From: CAYSUS01 sp964434165
GTDB lineage: Bacteria > Planctomycetota > Planctomycetia > Pirellulales > Thermoguttaceae
DNA length: 64,000 nt
Assembly: GCA_964434165.1 (NCBI GenBank)
Contig: CAYSUS010000036.1
Location: 1-64,000, forward strand
Direction of reading: 5' to 3'
Below are positions 1 to 9,028 of this stretch, one piece after another (positions within the stretch are counted from its first letter, which is position 1; every line of letters begins with the position of its first letter). The translations under genes and the position numbers were made by a program. The notes beneath the pieces were generated by a model, which was given only the letters and a program-made list of their open reading frames with translations, searched no databases and had not been told where the DNA came from.

Positions 1-1
1 A

Positions 2-1102
2 TCGAAGTTCTCCGACAAGCCGGGGTTCGGCCAGAACCGCATGGGCCGAATCATGTTGACCGACCATGGCCACCCCGTATGGCTGCGGAACCTCCGGATG
101 GTTGAGTTGTCGCCGCCGCAGGTGGCCGTTTTGCCGGCCCCGCCGGGCCCCGCCGGCACCCCCGTCACGCCTGCCCCAGAACCGCCGATCGCTTCCCCGC
201 GCCGGAGCGTGGTTCTGCCCGACTCCGTGAAGCTGGTGCGACTGGCGAAGCTCAGCCATCCACGCGTGGACGACTGCGATCCCTGGATCTCGTTCGACGG
301 ACGCACGCTCTACTGGTGCCGGTACGACTACGACGCGAAGGAATACGCCGACCCATTGAATGATCCGGCCGCCCTCGGGCTGTTCGTGGCGTCGCGGACT
401 GGCCCAGACGGGGACTTCGGCCCGCCGGAGCGCCTTTTTCCCGAGGGCCTGCGGCATCCCACGGTGACGGCCGACGGCCGAACGCTGGTCTGCCTCGCCA
501 GGCCGTCGCCCGACAAGGCCCGCAACCCGGAACGCGTTTGCATCGCCACGCGCTCGACCCCCGGCTCCCGCTTCGGCGACGTGATGCAGCTCGCCGACGT
601 GGAGCGCTTGTGTCCCCACCCCTACTACAAGTTCCCTCACTTCAACGAGGAGGGAACGACGCTGTCCTTCGCCCGCTTCACCGCGCGCCATCTCTCCTCG
701 CTGAGGTGGCCCGATCCGGCGAAACCGTTTCGCGGCGCGCGCTTCGAGGACGTCATCGGGCTGGATTTCTCGGTTAAGGGCAATTACCCCTGGCCCATGC
801 TGCTGGAGGGCGGTCGGGCGCTTGTATGCTGCCACGAAGACCGGCTGACGGCCACGCCGCCCGGCGGCGGCCTGATGCTCTGGCGGCGCAGGAGCGGGAG
901 CGACACGTTCAAGCATGGCGCCTACCTGACGCTTCCTGGAGGCAAGGGCCTCCCCTGCCGGTGCCCGCGCTACTGCGCCGCGACGAGGGAGCTCTTCTTC
1001 ACCAGCAAGAACGTCGAGGACCTCCGCGCCTTCCACGAGAGCACTTGGGACCTGTGGGTGCTGCGAGGCTTTGACCCGAGCCGGATCCCGGCTTACGATT
1101 GA
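2..1102 (+). CDS. DUF1080 C-terminus fused to a beta-propeller-like domain (5' partial)
   Basis: The reading frame is open from the left edge, so the true start lies outside the window; 366 residues are visible. The first ~35 residues (KFSDKPGF, GRIMLTDHGHPVWLRN, LRMVEL) match the end of DUF1080 (3-keto-disaccharide hydrolase-like concanavalin fold), where a 'GxIxLQDHGxPVxFRNIxI' strand closes the domain. A proline-rich linker follows (PAPPGPAGTPVTPAPEPP). The remaining ~290 residues carry TolB/PD40-like propeller signatures such as DDCDPWISFDGRTLYW, HPTVTADGRTLVCLARP and PHFNEEGTTLSFARF. The protein is probably secreted and may bind or cleave glycans. The internal ATG at 41 would start inside the DUF1080 core and is unlikely. 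The fusion is seen directly; the function is inference. Confidence 0.75.
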   Translation, partial: SKFSDKPGFGQNRMGRIMLTDHGHPVWLRNLRMVELSPPQVAVLPAPPGPAGTPVTPAPEPPIASPRRSVVLPDSVKLVRLAKLSHPRVDDCDPWISFDGRTLYWCRYDYDAKEYADPLNDPAALGLFVASRTGPDGDFGPPERLFPEGLRHPTVTADGRTLVCLARPSPDKARNPERVCIATRSTPGSRFGDVMQLADVERLCPHPYYKFPHFNEEGTTLSFARFTARHLSSLRWPDPAKPFRGARFEDVIGLDFSVKGNYPWPMLLEGGRALVCCHEDRLTATPPGGGLMLWRRRSGSDTFKHGAYLTLPGGKGLPCRCPRYCAATRELFFTSKNVEDLRAFHESTWDLWVLRGFDPSRIPAYD

Positions 1103-1296
1103 GGAATCGCTTCCGGGCTCTCGCCGCCTGGCCATACGCTCTTGCCGCTTCGCGGCAGGCACGGTCTGTTGCGCGGTGGAATCCAGCCAGACGGACTGGG
1201 GCCGGATGCCGCCCGCGGCCCGGGGCGTCCGTTCCGTCGCGCGGCGGGACCGGCGGCGAGTACGGTTGTCTTTCACAGAACCCCGACTTCTCGGCG

Positions 1297-1303
1297 AAGG
1301 AGG
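1297..1303 (+). promoter_or_regulatory. Shine-Dalgarno AAGGAGG deciding the sulfatase start
   Basis: A perfect AAGGAGG lies 5 bases before the ATG at 1309. It argues for that ATG over the upstream in-frame codons, which would put about 70 unrelated residues before the signal peptide. Confidence 0.8.
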
Positions 1304-1308
1304 TCTCC

Positions 1309-2721
1309 ATGCAAGCCACCGTCCGTTTCATGACGTGCCTCTCCTGCCTTCTTGGGCTGCTTCCCGGTTTCGCGGCCGCCGAGCGCCCGAACATCGTTCT
1401 GATCCTCTCGGACGACCAGGGGTGGAGCCAACTCTCGGTGCCGATGGACCCGCGGGTGCCGGAGTCCTGTTCCGATTACCTGACGACGCCCAGCCTCGCG
1501 CGGCTCGCTCGTGAGGGGATGCGGTTCACCAGCGGCTACTCGCCCGCGCCGCTCTGCACGCCCACGCGGCGGAGCATCCTTTGCGGGACGACCGCCGCGA
1601 GGAGCGGTTCGGAGTTTCGGAGCGACTGGGTCCCGGCGGAGCACCTGACGATCCCGAAGGCACTGAAGCAGGCCTCGGCCGAGTACCGATGCGCCCACTT
1701 CGGCAAGTGGGGAGAGCAGATGATCTCCACGCCCGAAGGGTGCGGTTACGACGCCAGCGACGGGATGACCGGCAACGTCACCGGCGGCATGCCCAGCTCT
1801 CTTGGCGTGGAGTCGGGGGGGCATGCGGACGGGCCGCCTCACTTCATCGACAACGACGATCCCAAACGGACCTCCTCGGTGACCGACTCCGCCATCGACT
1901 TCTTCCGCAAGGCCCACGGGCAGCAGAAGCCCTTCTACGTCCAGGTGAGCTACTACGCCGTCCACCTCTCGGTTGTTTGCCGCGAGAAGACGCTCCAGAA
2001 GTATCGCCGCAGGGGGGAGCCGGATCGTGGCTACACCCAGGCGTGGGCGGCGATGCTGGAGGAGATGGACGCGGGAGTGGGCCGAATCCTCGATGCGCTG
2101 GACGACTTGGGCATCGCCGGGACCACCTACGTGTTCTTCACCGCGGACAACGGCGGCCGCGGCACGATACCCGGCGGCAGAGACCGGCCGACCAACGCGC
2201 CGCTGACCGGCGCCAAGCAAAGCCTCTACGAGGGTGGAATCCGCGTCCCGTTCCTCGCGCGCGGCCCGGGCATCAAGCCCGGCTCCGTCTGCCACGTGCC
2301 GGTGGCCGGATACGACTTCCTCCCCACGTTCCACGAGTTGGCCGGCGGCGCGACGGCAATGCCGGAGGAGATCGACGGGGCAAGCCTCGTCCCGCTGTTC
2401 TCCGCTCCGGCGGGAGCGACGTTCCAGCGTCGCCGAGGCGCCCTTTTCTTCCACAGGCCGCGGAGAGGTTTCTCGGCCCTCCGCATGGGCACGGACAAGC
2501 TGCTCCTGTTCTGGACCCCGCGCGGCGAGGTCCGTTCGCGGGAGCTGTACCGGGTTGGCCGGAATCCGCGGGAGGAGGGCCACGACCTGGCGAACGAGGA
2601 GCCGGCCCGCGCCGCGGCGCTTGAAGCGAAGCTGGTCGGCTATCTCGAATCGGTCAAGGCAGAGACCCCACAGCAGGCTCGACCCAAGCGGCGCGGACCG
2701 CGGAAGGCGAGCGCGGAGTAG
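1309..2721 (+). CDS. Secreted type I (formylglycine) sulfatase
   Basis: This 470-residue protein hydrolyses sulfate esters, probably on a carbohydrate outside the cytoplasm. Residues 1-24 form a signal peptide ending FAAA. The alkaline-phosphatase-like sulfatase core begins with NIVLILSDDQG, where the DD pair binds calcium. CTPTRRS at about residues 83-89 is the canonical C-x-P-x-R site, with the cysteine converted to formylglycine. FGKWGEQ and FTADNGG are further family motifs. The length is typical for the family. The frame is open upstream to 1099, but the ribosome site and signal peptide fix the start at 1309. It converges with the large minus-strand gene ending at 2745. Substrate unknown; arylsulfatase A-like names would be generic. 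Confidence 0.93.
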   Translation: MQATVRFMTCLSCLLGLLPGFAAAERPNIVLILSDDQGWSQLSVPMDPRVPESCSDYLTTPSLARLAREGMRFTSGYSPAPLCTPTRRSILCGTTAARSGSEFRSDWVPAEHLTIPKALKQASAEYRCAHFGKWGEQMISTPEGCGYDASDGMTGNVTGGMPSSLGVESGGHADGPPHFIDNDDPKRTSSVTDSAIDFFRKAHGQQKPFYVQVSYYAVHLSVVCREKTLQKYRRRGEPDRGYTQAWAAMLEEMDAGVGRILDALDDLGIAGTTYVFFTADNGGRGTIPGGRDRPTNAPLTGAKQSLYEGGIRVPFLARGPGIKPGSVCHVPVAGYDFLPTFHELAGGATAMPEEIDGASLVPLFSAPAGATFQRRRGALFFHRPRRGFSALRMGTDKLLLFWTPRGEVRSRELYRVGRNPREEGHDLANEEPARAAALEAKLVGYLESVKAETPQQARPKRRGPRKASAE

Positions 2722-2744
2722 AATCCGGCCCTTGGCGCGGGGGG

Positions 2745-5700
2745 TCACTCGGCCGCCTGGCGGGCGGCGGCGGCGTTGCGCATGGGGCTGCGGTTGCCGG
2801 CCGCGTCGAAACTCCGCAGGGCGAAGTGGAGCGTCGCGCCCTGCGGGACGCCGGTGACGGTGAATCGCTCCGGAGTGCCCGGCTTGCCCGGCTCGGGCTC
2901 GCCCTGGAGATTCGTCGCACGCCACCAGTTGCGCTTCCGGCCGAGGTCGCGGGCGTAGTCGAACTCCTCGTACGCGACGATCGGCAGCTCCGCGGCCTTG
3001 AGCTGGTATCGGGCGACCCTGCCGCCGCCCCGATCGGCCGGGGCCGAGAAGCGGACCTCGGCCTTGCCCCCGCCCAGCAGCCTGACCTCCAGATCCTCGA
3101 CCGCCTCAGGCGCCTGGGCGTCCTTGGGCGGGTGCGCCGTTTCGTAGAACAGGCGCGAGACCTCCAGCACGGTGTCGTCCTTGGGCGGCTCGTGGCCGGC
3201 GAACCGCACGACCTCGTCGGGCCCTCCGCTGAGCCCCTTGGTGCGATAGCCGCGCTTCGAGCCGTAGTACCAGAACTGGCGGGCCTGGTCGAGCAGGTGC
3301 GGCTCCCCGGTGAGCGAGTAGCCCTTGGCGCAGGCGTCGGGATAGAACCGCGTGTACCAGCCGGAGTGCACGCATCCCTCGCCGTCCCGGGTGTCCGCGT
3401 GCTCGAAGGCCCACGGGTCGAAGACCATGCCCAGGTCGGGCACGTCGAAGTAGGTGTAGTACCAGGTCTGGTGGCACTTGGGGCTGCGCATGGAGCGGGC
3501 GCTGAGCTGGGCGAAGGCGATGGTGAAGTCCCGCATGTCCTCGTCGTCGAAGTAGCGGGCGTACCGCGCGGCCCCGTTCTGGATGTAGATGTGCTGCCAG
3601 GTTCCGCCCATGCAGTGGACCTTCCAGGTGCGAGCGCCCTTGGCGAGCGTATCGACGCTGCCGCCGTCCACGGTGAACGTGATGCCCTGCTGCTTCATCC
3701 ACGCGCGTACCGGCGGCGTGAGGAGCTTGGGGTCCATGCCTCCGTGCCCCGCGCCGATGCGGCTGCAGTGGAAGCCGCGCTCGTCCACGAGCGGGCTCTC
3801 CCACAGCGTGCGCGCGCCCAGGGTGCACAGATCGCGGACGTACCGGTTGTCGGGGTCGGCCATGAGCACGCGGACCATCACCTCGAAGCCGCGCCCGAAT
3901 CCGCGGATCGAGCCCACGGCCGACTCGCCCGGCTTGAACTGCTGGAAGTGGCGGAACTCGTCGTCCTTCTGCTCCACGTTGTCGATGGCCGCGGCGAGGG
4001 CGTCGGGATCGCCGGTCAGGCAGAAGTAGTCGGCCAGCCCCGAGCCGTAGAAGTGGCAGTAGCAGCTCTTCCCCCGCGCCTGCCGCCACAGGTCGGCGCA
4101 CTCGGCGCTACCCTTGCGATCGCCCCAGTTCGGCCCCCACTCGAAGTTCCAGTCCTTGCGCACCTTGCGGTTGCCCTGGGGGCCGCCCGAGGGAAACCAG
4201 ATGCCCCCGTCCTTCCAGCGCCAGCCGTCGGTCCGCCACGCCTGGAGGTCCATGTGGTAGCGGGCCCAGGCCTGCGCCTCGTCGAACCAGCCGCGCTGGC
4301 CCGTGCGGAGGTACATCAGCAGCAGGCCCTCGACGCTGTCGGCCTCGCTCTCGTAATGGTTGTCCTCCCAGGCGACGAAGTGGCCGGGCATCGGCCCCCT
4401 GCTCCGGGGGACCTTGTCGTCGTCCCACGTCCAGCCCCAGGTGCGGTAGCCTTCAAGCTCGTCGGCGAGCGTGCCGAAGCGGCCCGTCCCCAGCACCTCG
4501 CAGCGACTGTAATGGTCGCCGGGAGCCAGCACCCAGAGGCGGTTTCGGGCGGCCCGGGCGAGCTCGCCGAGCCGCTCCGCCTCGTCGGGAGGATCGAAGT
4601 CGAACAGGTACTCCGACGCGTGGTGCGAGCAGTCGTAGAGCCAGAAGCCGTCCGACTGCCACGGCTCCCCGACCTTGCGATCCCGATGGAACCTGGCGTC
4701 CTTGGGGCCCTCGAAGCGCGCGGCAATGCCTTCCAGCACGAGCCTGCCGCCCTCCACGGCGAGACGCCGCGCCGGGTTGGTCGAGAACAGCACGTCGCAG
4801 ACGAAAGCGCGGGGGCCGCCCTCGGCGGCGATCCATCCCGCGGGCCGGGACGAGAGCCCGCCGCCGCTCCACAGCACCTTCTCGCCCGAGCCCGCCCGGA
4901 CGGCCCCGGGAACGTCCTGATACGTATGATGGAGATAGAGCCCCTGGTGGATCCAGCCCTGGCCTTGCGCGGTGATCGGCTCGGCGGCGCCCAACAGCAC
5001 GGTCTTGGGGGCGTCGGCCAGCTCCAGTTCGATGGCGGAGCGCCCCGTGAGGATGGCGGTGTACTGATCGGGATTGGAGTTGCACAGCTTGTACTTCACT
5101 TCCAAGCGGCTCTTGCCCCGCCAGGCGGTGATCCAGGCCTTGTACCCCGAGCCGAGCGGATCGTCCGCGAACTTGCCGGCGACTTCGATCGTCGCGCGGA
5201 GCGGGCCGGCGTAGCGGATCTTGACGGTCTCGGGCGGCCCGGCGGTGAGCCTTCGCCGTCCCCACTTCGCCTTGTCGTCCCATGCGTCGCGCCCCTCGTG
5301 CCGGACATAGCTCACGCCGCCCCCCTCGAGGACCGGCCGATCGCCGAGGCGCACCGAGCTCAACAGGCTGAACGGCCTTTGCTTGTCGACGGTGAATCTC
5401 ACCGCGCCGGTGTCCACGCGGACTGCTTCCGCCGTGTCCTCCAGCGAGAGCGGCTCGGCGATGCGGACCTCCGGCTCGGCGGCGCGCAGCACATAGCTTT
5501 GGGTCGCCCGGGGCGCCACGTCGTCCTGGAAATCGAGAAGGATCCACCGCAGCGTGCCGTCGGTCTCGACCACCAGGGGAACGGCCTGGCACGGGATCGC
5601 CTCACCCTCGGCGGAGAACAGGGCGAACGTCTGGTCCGACCGGAAGACGCCTTCGGGCAGCGGCACGCCGCCGGAGATCGGCTCCTGCTGCCGGTCCACC

Positions 5701-5819
5701 CCGGCCGATTCCTGGACCGTCAGCGGGACTTCCAAGGGCCGGGCCCGTGCCGGTTCGACCAGCCCTGCCCAACCGATCAGCCCGCAGGCCAGCGCACAGG
5801 AGATCGCGAATCGAACCAT
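2745..5819 (-). CDS. Exported PcRGLX/YetA-like carbohydrate-active protein with C-terminal FN3
   Basis: This 1024-residue secreted protein has a signal peptide at 1-26 (ends ARA). An N-terminal RIFT-barrel-like segment (~30-115: GGVPLPEGVF, WILLDFQDDVAP) is followed by a beta-sandwich (~120-390), an alpha/alpha-toroid region (~400-890: GWTWDDDK, AWEDNHYESEADSVEGLLLMY, DLQAWRTDGWRW) and a final fibronectin-III-like domain (~905-1020: RFSAPADRGGGRVARYQLKA, FALRSFDAAGNRSP). This order matches the PcRGLX/YetA family, which includes PL26 exo-rhamnogalacturonan lyases. Tryptophan- and histidine-rich stretches suit a sugar-binding cleft. Position beside a sulfatase suggests breakdown of a complex, possibly sulfated, polysaccharide. 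Family assignment is from memory of motifs; the substrate is not shown by the sequence. Confidence 0.82.
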   Translation of the reverse strand: MVRFAISCALACGLIGWAGLVEPARARPLEVPLTVQESAGVDRQQEPISGGVPLPEGVFRSDQTFALFSAEGEAIPCQAVPLVVETDGTLRWILLDFQDDVAPRATQSYVLRAAEPEVRIAEPLSLEDTAEAVRVDTGAVRFTVDKQRPFSLLSSVRLGDRPVLEGGGVSYVRHEGRDAWDDKAKWGRRRLTAGPPETVKIRYAGPLRATIEVAGKFADDPLGSGYKAWITAWRGKSRLEVKYKLCNSNPDQYTAILTGRSAIELELADAPKTVLLGAAEPITAQGQGWIHQGLYLHHTYQDVPGAVRAGSGEKVLWSGGGLSSRPAGWIAAEGGPRAFVCDVLFSTNPARRLAVEGGRLVLEGIAARFEGPKDARFHRDRKVGEPWQSDGFWLYDCSHHASEYLFDFDPPDEAERLGELARAARNRLWVLAPGDHYSRCEVLGTGRFGTLADELEGYRTWGWTWDDDKVPRSRGPMPGHFVAWEDNHYESEADSVEGLLLMYLRTGQRGWFDEAQAWARYHMDLQAWRTDGWRWKDGGIWFPSGGPQGNRKVRKDWNFEWGPNWGDRKGSAECADLWRQARGKSCYCHFYGSGLADYFCLTGDPDALAAAIDNVEQKDDEFRHFQQFKPGESAVGSIRGFGRGFEVMVRVLMADPDNRYVRDLCTLGARTLWESPLVDERGFHCSRIGAGHGGMDPKLLTPPVRAWMKQQGITFTVDGGSVDTLAKGARTWKVHCMGGTWQHIYIQNGAARYARYFDDEDMRDFTIAFAQLSARSMRSPKCHQTWYYTYFDVPDLGMVFDPWAFEHADTRDGEGCVHSGWYTRFYPDACAKGYSLTGEPHLLDQARQFWYYGSKRGYRTKGLSGGPDEVVRFAGHEPPKDDTVLEVSRLFYETAHPPKDAQAPEAVEDLEVRLLGGGKAEVRFSAPADRGGGRVARYQLKAAELPIVAYEEFDYARDLGRKRNWWRATNLQGEPEPGKPGTPERFTVTGVPQGATLHFALRSFDAAGNRSPMRNAAAARQAAE

Positions 5820-5825
5820 GGCAGA

Positions 5826-5833
5826 ACCTCCTT
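5826..5833 (-). promoter_or_regulatory. Shine-Dalgarno AAGGAGGT of the PcRGLX/YetA-like gene
   Basis: On the minus strand AAGGAGGT sits 6 bases before the ATG at 5819 and confirms the signal-peptide start. Confidence 0.8.
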
Positions 5834-5927
5834 ATCGAGAGCGGCAGCGGGGCTCGCACCGGGCGCTTGGGGCCGACACTGCAGCGTAGCGTAGCAGACC
5901 GGCGCGGCGGAGTCCAAGCGACGCGTC

Positions 5928-7226
5928 CTACCGGGTTCGCAGCACGCGCGCAGTCACCAGGACCCGGCCGTCCGGCTGGTGTTTCTCGTACACGCACAGC
6001 AACCGGCCGTGGCCGCCGGAGGCAACGGCCGGCATCTGCTCTTCGGGGGCGTCGGTGGCCACGGCGATCGCCTGCGCATCGACGGGCCGCCACCCTGCGA
6101 CCCGCGCGGCGTAGAGGTCGGCGCCGGTGAGCATGACCTTCTTCTCCACACGATGCCGCATCCAGACGGCGACCACGTGGCGCCCGTCCCACGCGCATGC
6201 CGGGCGGCCCCAGGGCCAGGTCTCCGCCCTGCGCCCGGCCGCGTCGAGCCAGTTCGGCAGCCGTTCCCAGTTGCCTGCCCGGTCCCGCTGCATCTGCGGG
6301 GCGAGGGAGGGGTCGAGCTCGCCGCTGGGAGGGACCAGGTAGCACCGCATGCCGCCCGGTCCGCCCCATCCCCAGTAGTCGGGCACGGATCGATGGACGA
6401 TCACCAGCCAGCCCTTTTCCGGGACGGCCGCCACCGCCGGCCGCGCCTGGCGCACGTTGCGGACGACCTCGTGGCCCCACTTCGACGGATTGATGGGCCG
6501 GCCGTCCCGGTCGAGCTTCACGCTGGCGACGCGGCCGTCGCCGTAAACGGCCAGGTACGCTTCCCTGCCCCAGGCGATGCGCGGCTGCGGCACGGCGCCC
6601 GTGTCCACCACTTCGCCCCGCTCGCCCGCCGGCGTCACCCGCGCGGCGCAGCCCCGGTAGGCCGACGCCTGGCGGTCGAACGACTGCCACACCACGAGGA
6701 AGCTGCTGCCGTCACTGGCCACGTCGGGCAGGGCCTGCGTCTCGGGGCCGGCACCGAGTGGGATCGGCTTTCCATCGAGCACCTTGCCCGCGGGAGAGAC
6801 GCGCGCGGCCAGCACGTCGGCGCCCCGACCGCTTCGCATGTCCTGCCAGACCACCAGGAACACGCCCCCGCCGAAGGCCACGCGCGGGTGCTCCTGGACA
6901 CCGGCGTCGGCCTTGGCAACGGCGTCGGCCTTGGCAACGGAGATGCCGCCCGGGCTGAGCACCTCGCCGTCGGGCGCGACGCGGGCCGCGTAGATCCGCG
7001 AGGCGCCGCCCTCGCCGTGCCAGCCCTCCTGCCAGACCACCAGGTACACGCCCGCGCCGAAGGCCACGTGCGGCCCGCGCTGGAAGCCTTCGCCCGGCCC
7101 GTCCTCCAGGAGCCGCAGCGCAGGTCCGACCCGAATGGCCTCTTCCTCCGCGGCCGACGAGCCCGCCGGACGCGCCGCGCAAGGGATCAACACGATCAAC
7201 ACGAGAAGCCCCGGGGATCGGATCAT
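5928..7226 (-). CDS. Secreted repeat (beta-propeller-like) protein
   Basis: The 432-residue product starts with a signal peptide (MIRSPGLLVLIVLI, then CAARPAGSSA). It contains at least four repeats of about 50 residues with the core PxVAxGxxxFLVVWQDxR: GAGVYLVVWQEGW, GGGVFLVVWQDMRS, DGSSFLVVWQSFDR, REAYLAVYGDGR. These look like blades of a propeller. No catalytic motif is recognised. The ATG at 7226 overlaps the stop of the upstream gene (ATGA), so the two are translationally coupled. The open frame continues upstream to 7487, but that extension lies over the neighbouring gene and has no signal peptide. An 18-bp tandem duplication lies inside the coding sequence at 6904-6939. Confidence 0.8.
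   Translation of the reverse strand: MIRSPGLLVLIVLIPCAARPAGSSAAEEEAIRVGPALRLLEDGPGEGFQRGPHVAFGAGVYLVVWQEGWHGEGGASRIYAARVAPDGEVLSPGGISVAKADAVAKADAGVQEHPRVAFGGGVFLVVWQDMRSGRGADVLAARVSPAGKVLDGKPIPLGAGPETQALPDVASDGSSFLVVWQSFDRQASAYRGCAARVTPAGERGEVVDTGAVPQPRIAWGREAYLAVYGDGRVASVKLDRDGRPINPSKWGHEVVRNVRQARPAVAAVPEKGWLVIVHRSVPDYWGWGGPGGMRCYLVPPSGELDPSLAPQMQRDRAGNWERLPNWLDAAGRRAETWPWGRPACAWDGRHVVAVWMRHRVEKKVMLTGADLYAARVAGWRPVDAQAIAVATDAPEEQMPAVASGGHGRLLCVYEKHQPDGRVLVTARVLRTR
6904..6939 (+). repeat. Perfect 18-bp tandem duplication inside a coding sequence
   Basis: Two back-to-back copies of GCGTCGGCCTTGGCAACG cover these positions. On the minus strand they add a repeated AKADAV hexapeptide to the secreted propeller-like protein without breaking frame. 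It looks like a recent slippage duplication in a loop between blades. Confidence 0.9.
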
Positions 7227-8414
7227 GGCCGGTCCTCCTTCTGCATCGACGCCCGCCACACGCCGTGGTGCGAGGCCGACACGAGATAGACCCCGCCGTC
7301 GGCGTCCACGGCGGCCACGTTGCTCCAGACCATCTGCACGTCGGCGGCCGGCACGCCCGACGCGTCGAGCGGCCACGGGCCGTTGCCGCGCCGGCCGACA
7401 ACGGTCCTTAAGGCGCCGTCCTTGAGCCACCGGAACCGGTGCTCGTCGGGCCCGCCGCACCACAGGGCCTCGTGGACGGGGTCCCACTTCACGTAGGCGC
7501 AGCCGCTATTGAAGCTCGCCTCGGTCCGGGCCGATCCGTCGGCATGCTTGTTGAACCGGGCATGGCCGCGCGGCACGCCGGCCACCGTGGTCACCGTGCC
7601 GCTCTCGAGGTCGATTCTGCGCACGGCGAAGTGCCAGTGATCGGCGACGTAGAGCGTGTGGTCGTTTTCGCCCAGGGTGATGTGGCCCGACATGTCGGTG
7701 ATGGCCATGCTCGCCCCGTCCAGCGGACCGTCCACCGGCTCCGGTCCGCCGGCGAAGCGGGCCAGCGTGGTCACCTGGCCCTGGTCGACCTTGCGCAGCA
7801 GCCGCTGATCGTCCAAGAGGTAGATCGTGCCCTTCGAGGTAACGGCCAGGCTCGTCGGCCGGGCCGTCGGCGTCGCCCGTGCGGTTCGGATCGCCCGCGA
7901 TCGTCTCCACGCGCCAGCGGCCCTCGCGCCGGTAGAGCCGGCGGACCACGGGAATCGACGTATGGACGAAGTACAGGCTGTCGTCGCCGCAGGAATAGAC
8001 GAGGCTGTTGCCGCGCGTGCCGACGAGGATCCTCGCCCGCCACGCGGGGCCGTCGGCCAAACTGGAGCCGCCGCCCGCGACGAGCCGGAGCCGGCCGTCG
8101 GGCGCGACGCGCACGATCTGATCGTGGGCCCACTTGCGCCCCGTGGCCAGGAATACCGATCCGTCCGGAGCCGGGGCCACCGCGCAGCGCGTCAGCCCGC
8201 CGGCCTGACGCGCGGGACCCTGCACGAGCACCGGTCCCGCGGTGCTGTTGCCGGCGAACCGATCGACCTGCCAGGCCGGGGCCGAGGGATCGAGCCGCAG
8301 TAGCTCGCTCGGCTGCGACGGCCGAGTCCCCTCCTCGGCCAACCCGAGCGGAGCGCCTGCCGCCCCGACCAAAGCAGCCAGGACCCAAGCCAGACGAACG
8401 TCATCGCGCCGCAT
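7223..8414 (-). pseudogene. NHL-repeat secreted protein interrupted by a frameshift
   Basis: Reading from the ATG at 8414 (MRRDDVRLAWVLAALVGAAG, a signal peptide) gives NHL-type repeats: FAGNSTAG, CAVAPAPDGSVFLATG, QIVRVAPDGRLRLVAGGG, VETIAGDPNRTGDADGPADE. After about 7855 that frame turns to arginine-rich nonsense. The matching continuation, SLAVTSKGTIYLLDD and further NHL repeats (LYVADHWHFAVRRIDL), is in another minus-strand frame and runs to a stop at 7223. The downstream piece has no ribosome site or signal peptide of its own. About six residues expected before SLAV in an NHL repeat are also missing, so a small deletion near 7850-7865 is likely. This could be a true mutation or an assembly error. 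The gene is coupled by ATGA to the next gene. Confidence 0.7.
7234..7240 (-). promoter_or_regulatory. Shine-Dalgarno AAGGAGG deciding the propeller protein start
   Basis: AAGGAGG on the minus strand lies 7 bases before the ATG at 7226, within the end of the upstream gene. It supports this start over longer frames. Confidence 0.75.
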
Positions 8415-9028
8415 GACGGCCCCCTTTCGGTTCGCAGTTCTCTGGAGGTCGTGCCAGGTCGAGCGCCGGCCCGCGCCCACTATTCTGGGCCGGGGCGCAT
8501 GGCGGCACAAGCCTCTCCTGCGAGGCGGCCCGAAGCCAACGGGCGCGGCTCCGGGCAGGAACCTCACGGGGAGACCCGTCCGGGTCGCTTCGACTGCAGG
8601 GGCGTGCACCGCAGCCTGCCCGGTGCGCAGAACGGCCGCCGCAGCGCCGGCGAAGGCCGGAGGCGCGGCGTAGATCGGCGGATTCGCCGTGGTCCTGCTG
8701 GGCACGGCGGCGCGGAGGTGATGTGGCTTGGCGGTCGCACTGGTAAGATGAAGGAGTCGCGATGGACGCGGAGTCGTTCTGCTACGGGCCGAAGTCGTGC
8801 CGGTTCCACAAGGCCGGCCCCACCAGGACGGTGCCCGGCCGAAACGGGATGACCTAGGAGGAGCAGGACTGGGTGGACGAGGTGAGCATCGCCCATCGCG
8901 GGGACGACGACTGAATCGCATTGCGCGGTTCCGGGAGAAGGAGGCGGAACCCATTGGTGCGAAGCACCCTTCGGGCCGCTGGGGGCAGAAGGACCTGGCC
9001 CCTTTTCGCTCCCTCAGGGCGCCGAAGC
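8415..9028. other. Gene-poor stretch between convergent-looking blocks
   Basis: No long convincing gene is present. It contains the upstream region of the minus-strand NHL gene, a GC-rich stretch with short inverted repeats, and one small candidate reading frame at 8762-8914 described separately. Longer open frames here are arginine-, proline- and glycine-rich and look like products of GC bias. Confidence 0.5.
8762..8914 (+). pseudogene. Small candidate ORF with an in-frame amber codon
   Basis: A perfect AAGGAG at 8751-8756 lies 5 bases before an ATG. The frame encodes 31 residues (MDAESFCYGPKSCRFHKAG...), meets TAG at 8855, and continues for 18 residues (EEQDWVDEVSIAHRGDDD) to TGA at 8912. 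The second part is acidic and protein-like in composition. It could be a small gene broken by a point mutation, a genuine 31-residue peptide, or chance. No family is recognised. Confidence 0.25.

Noticed and set aside
1273..2925. A 550-residue open frame antisense to the sulfatase
   Set aside because: It is arginine-rich with no recognisable domain, whereas the plus strand encodes a complete sulfatase.
2826..5894. A 1022-residue open frame antisense to the PcRGLX/YetA-like gene
   Set aside because: It is a GC-bias shadow: rich in Arg, Ala, Gly, Leu and Val with no motifs, and the opposite strand has a signal peptide, ribosome site and family domains.
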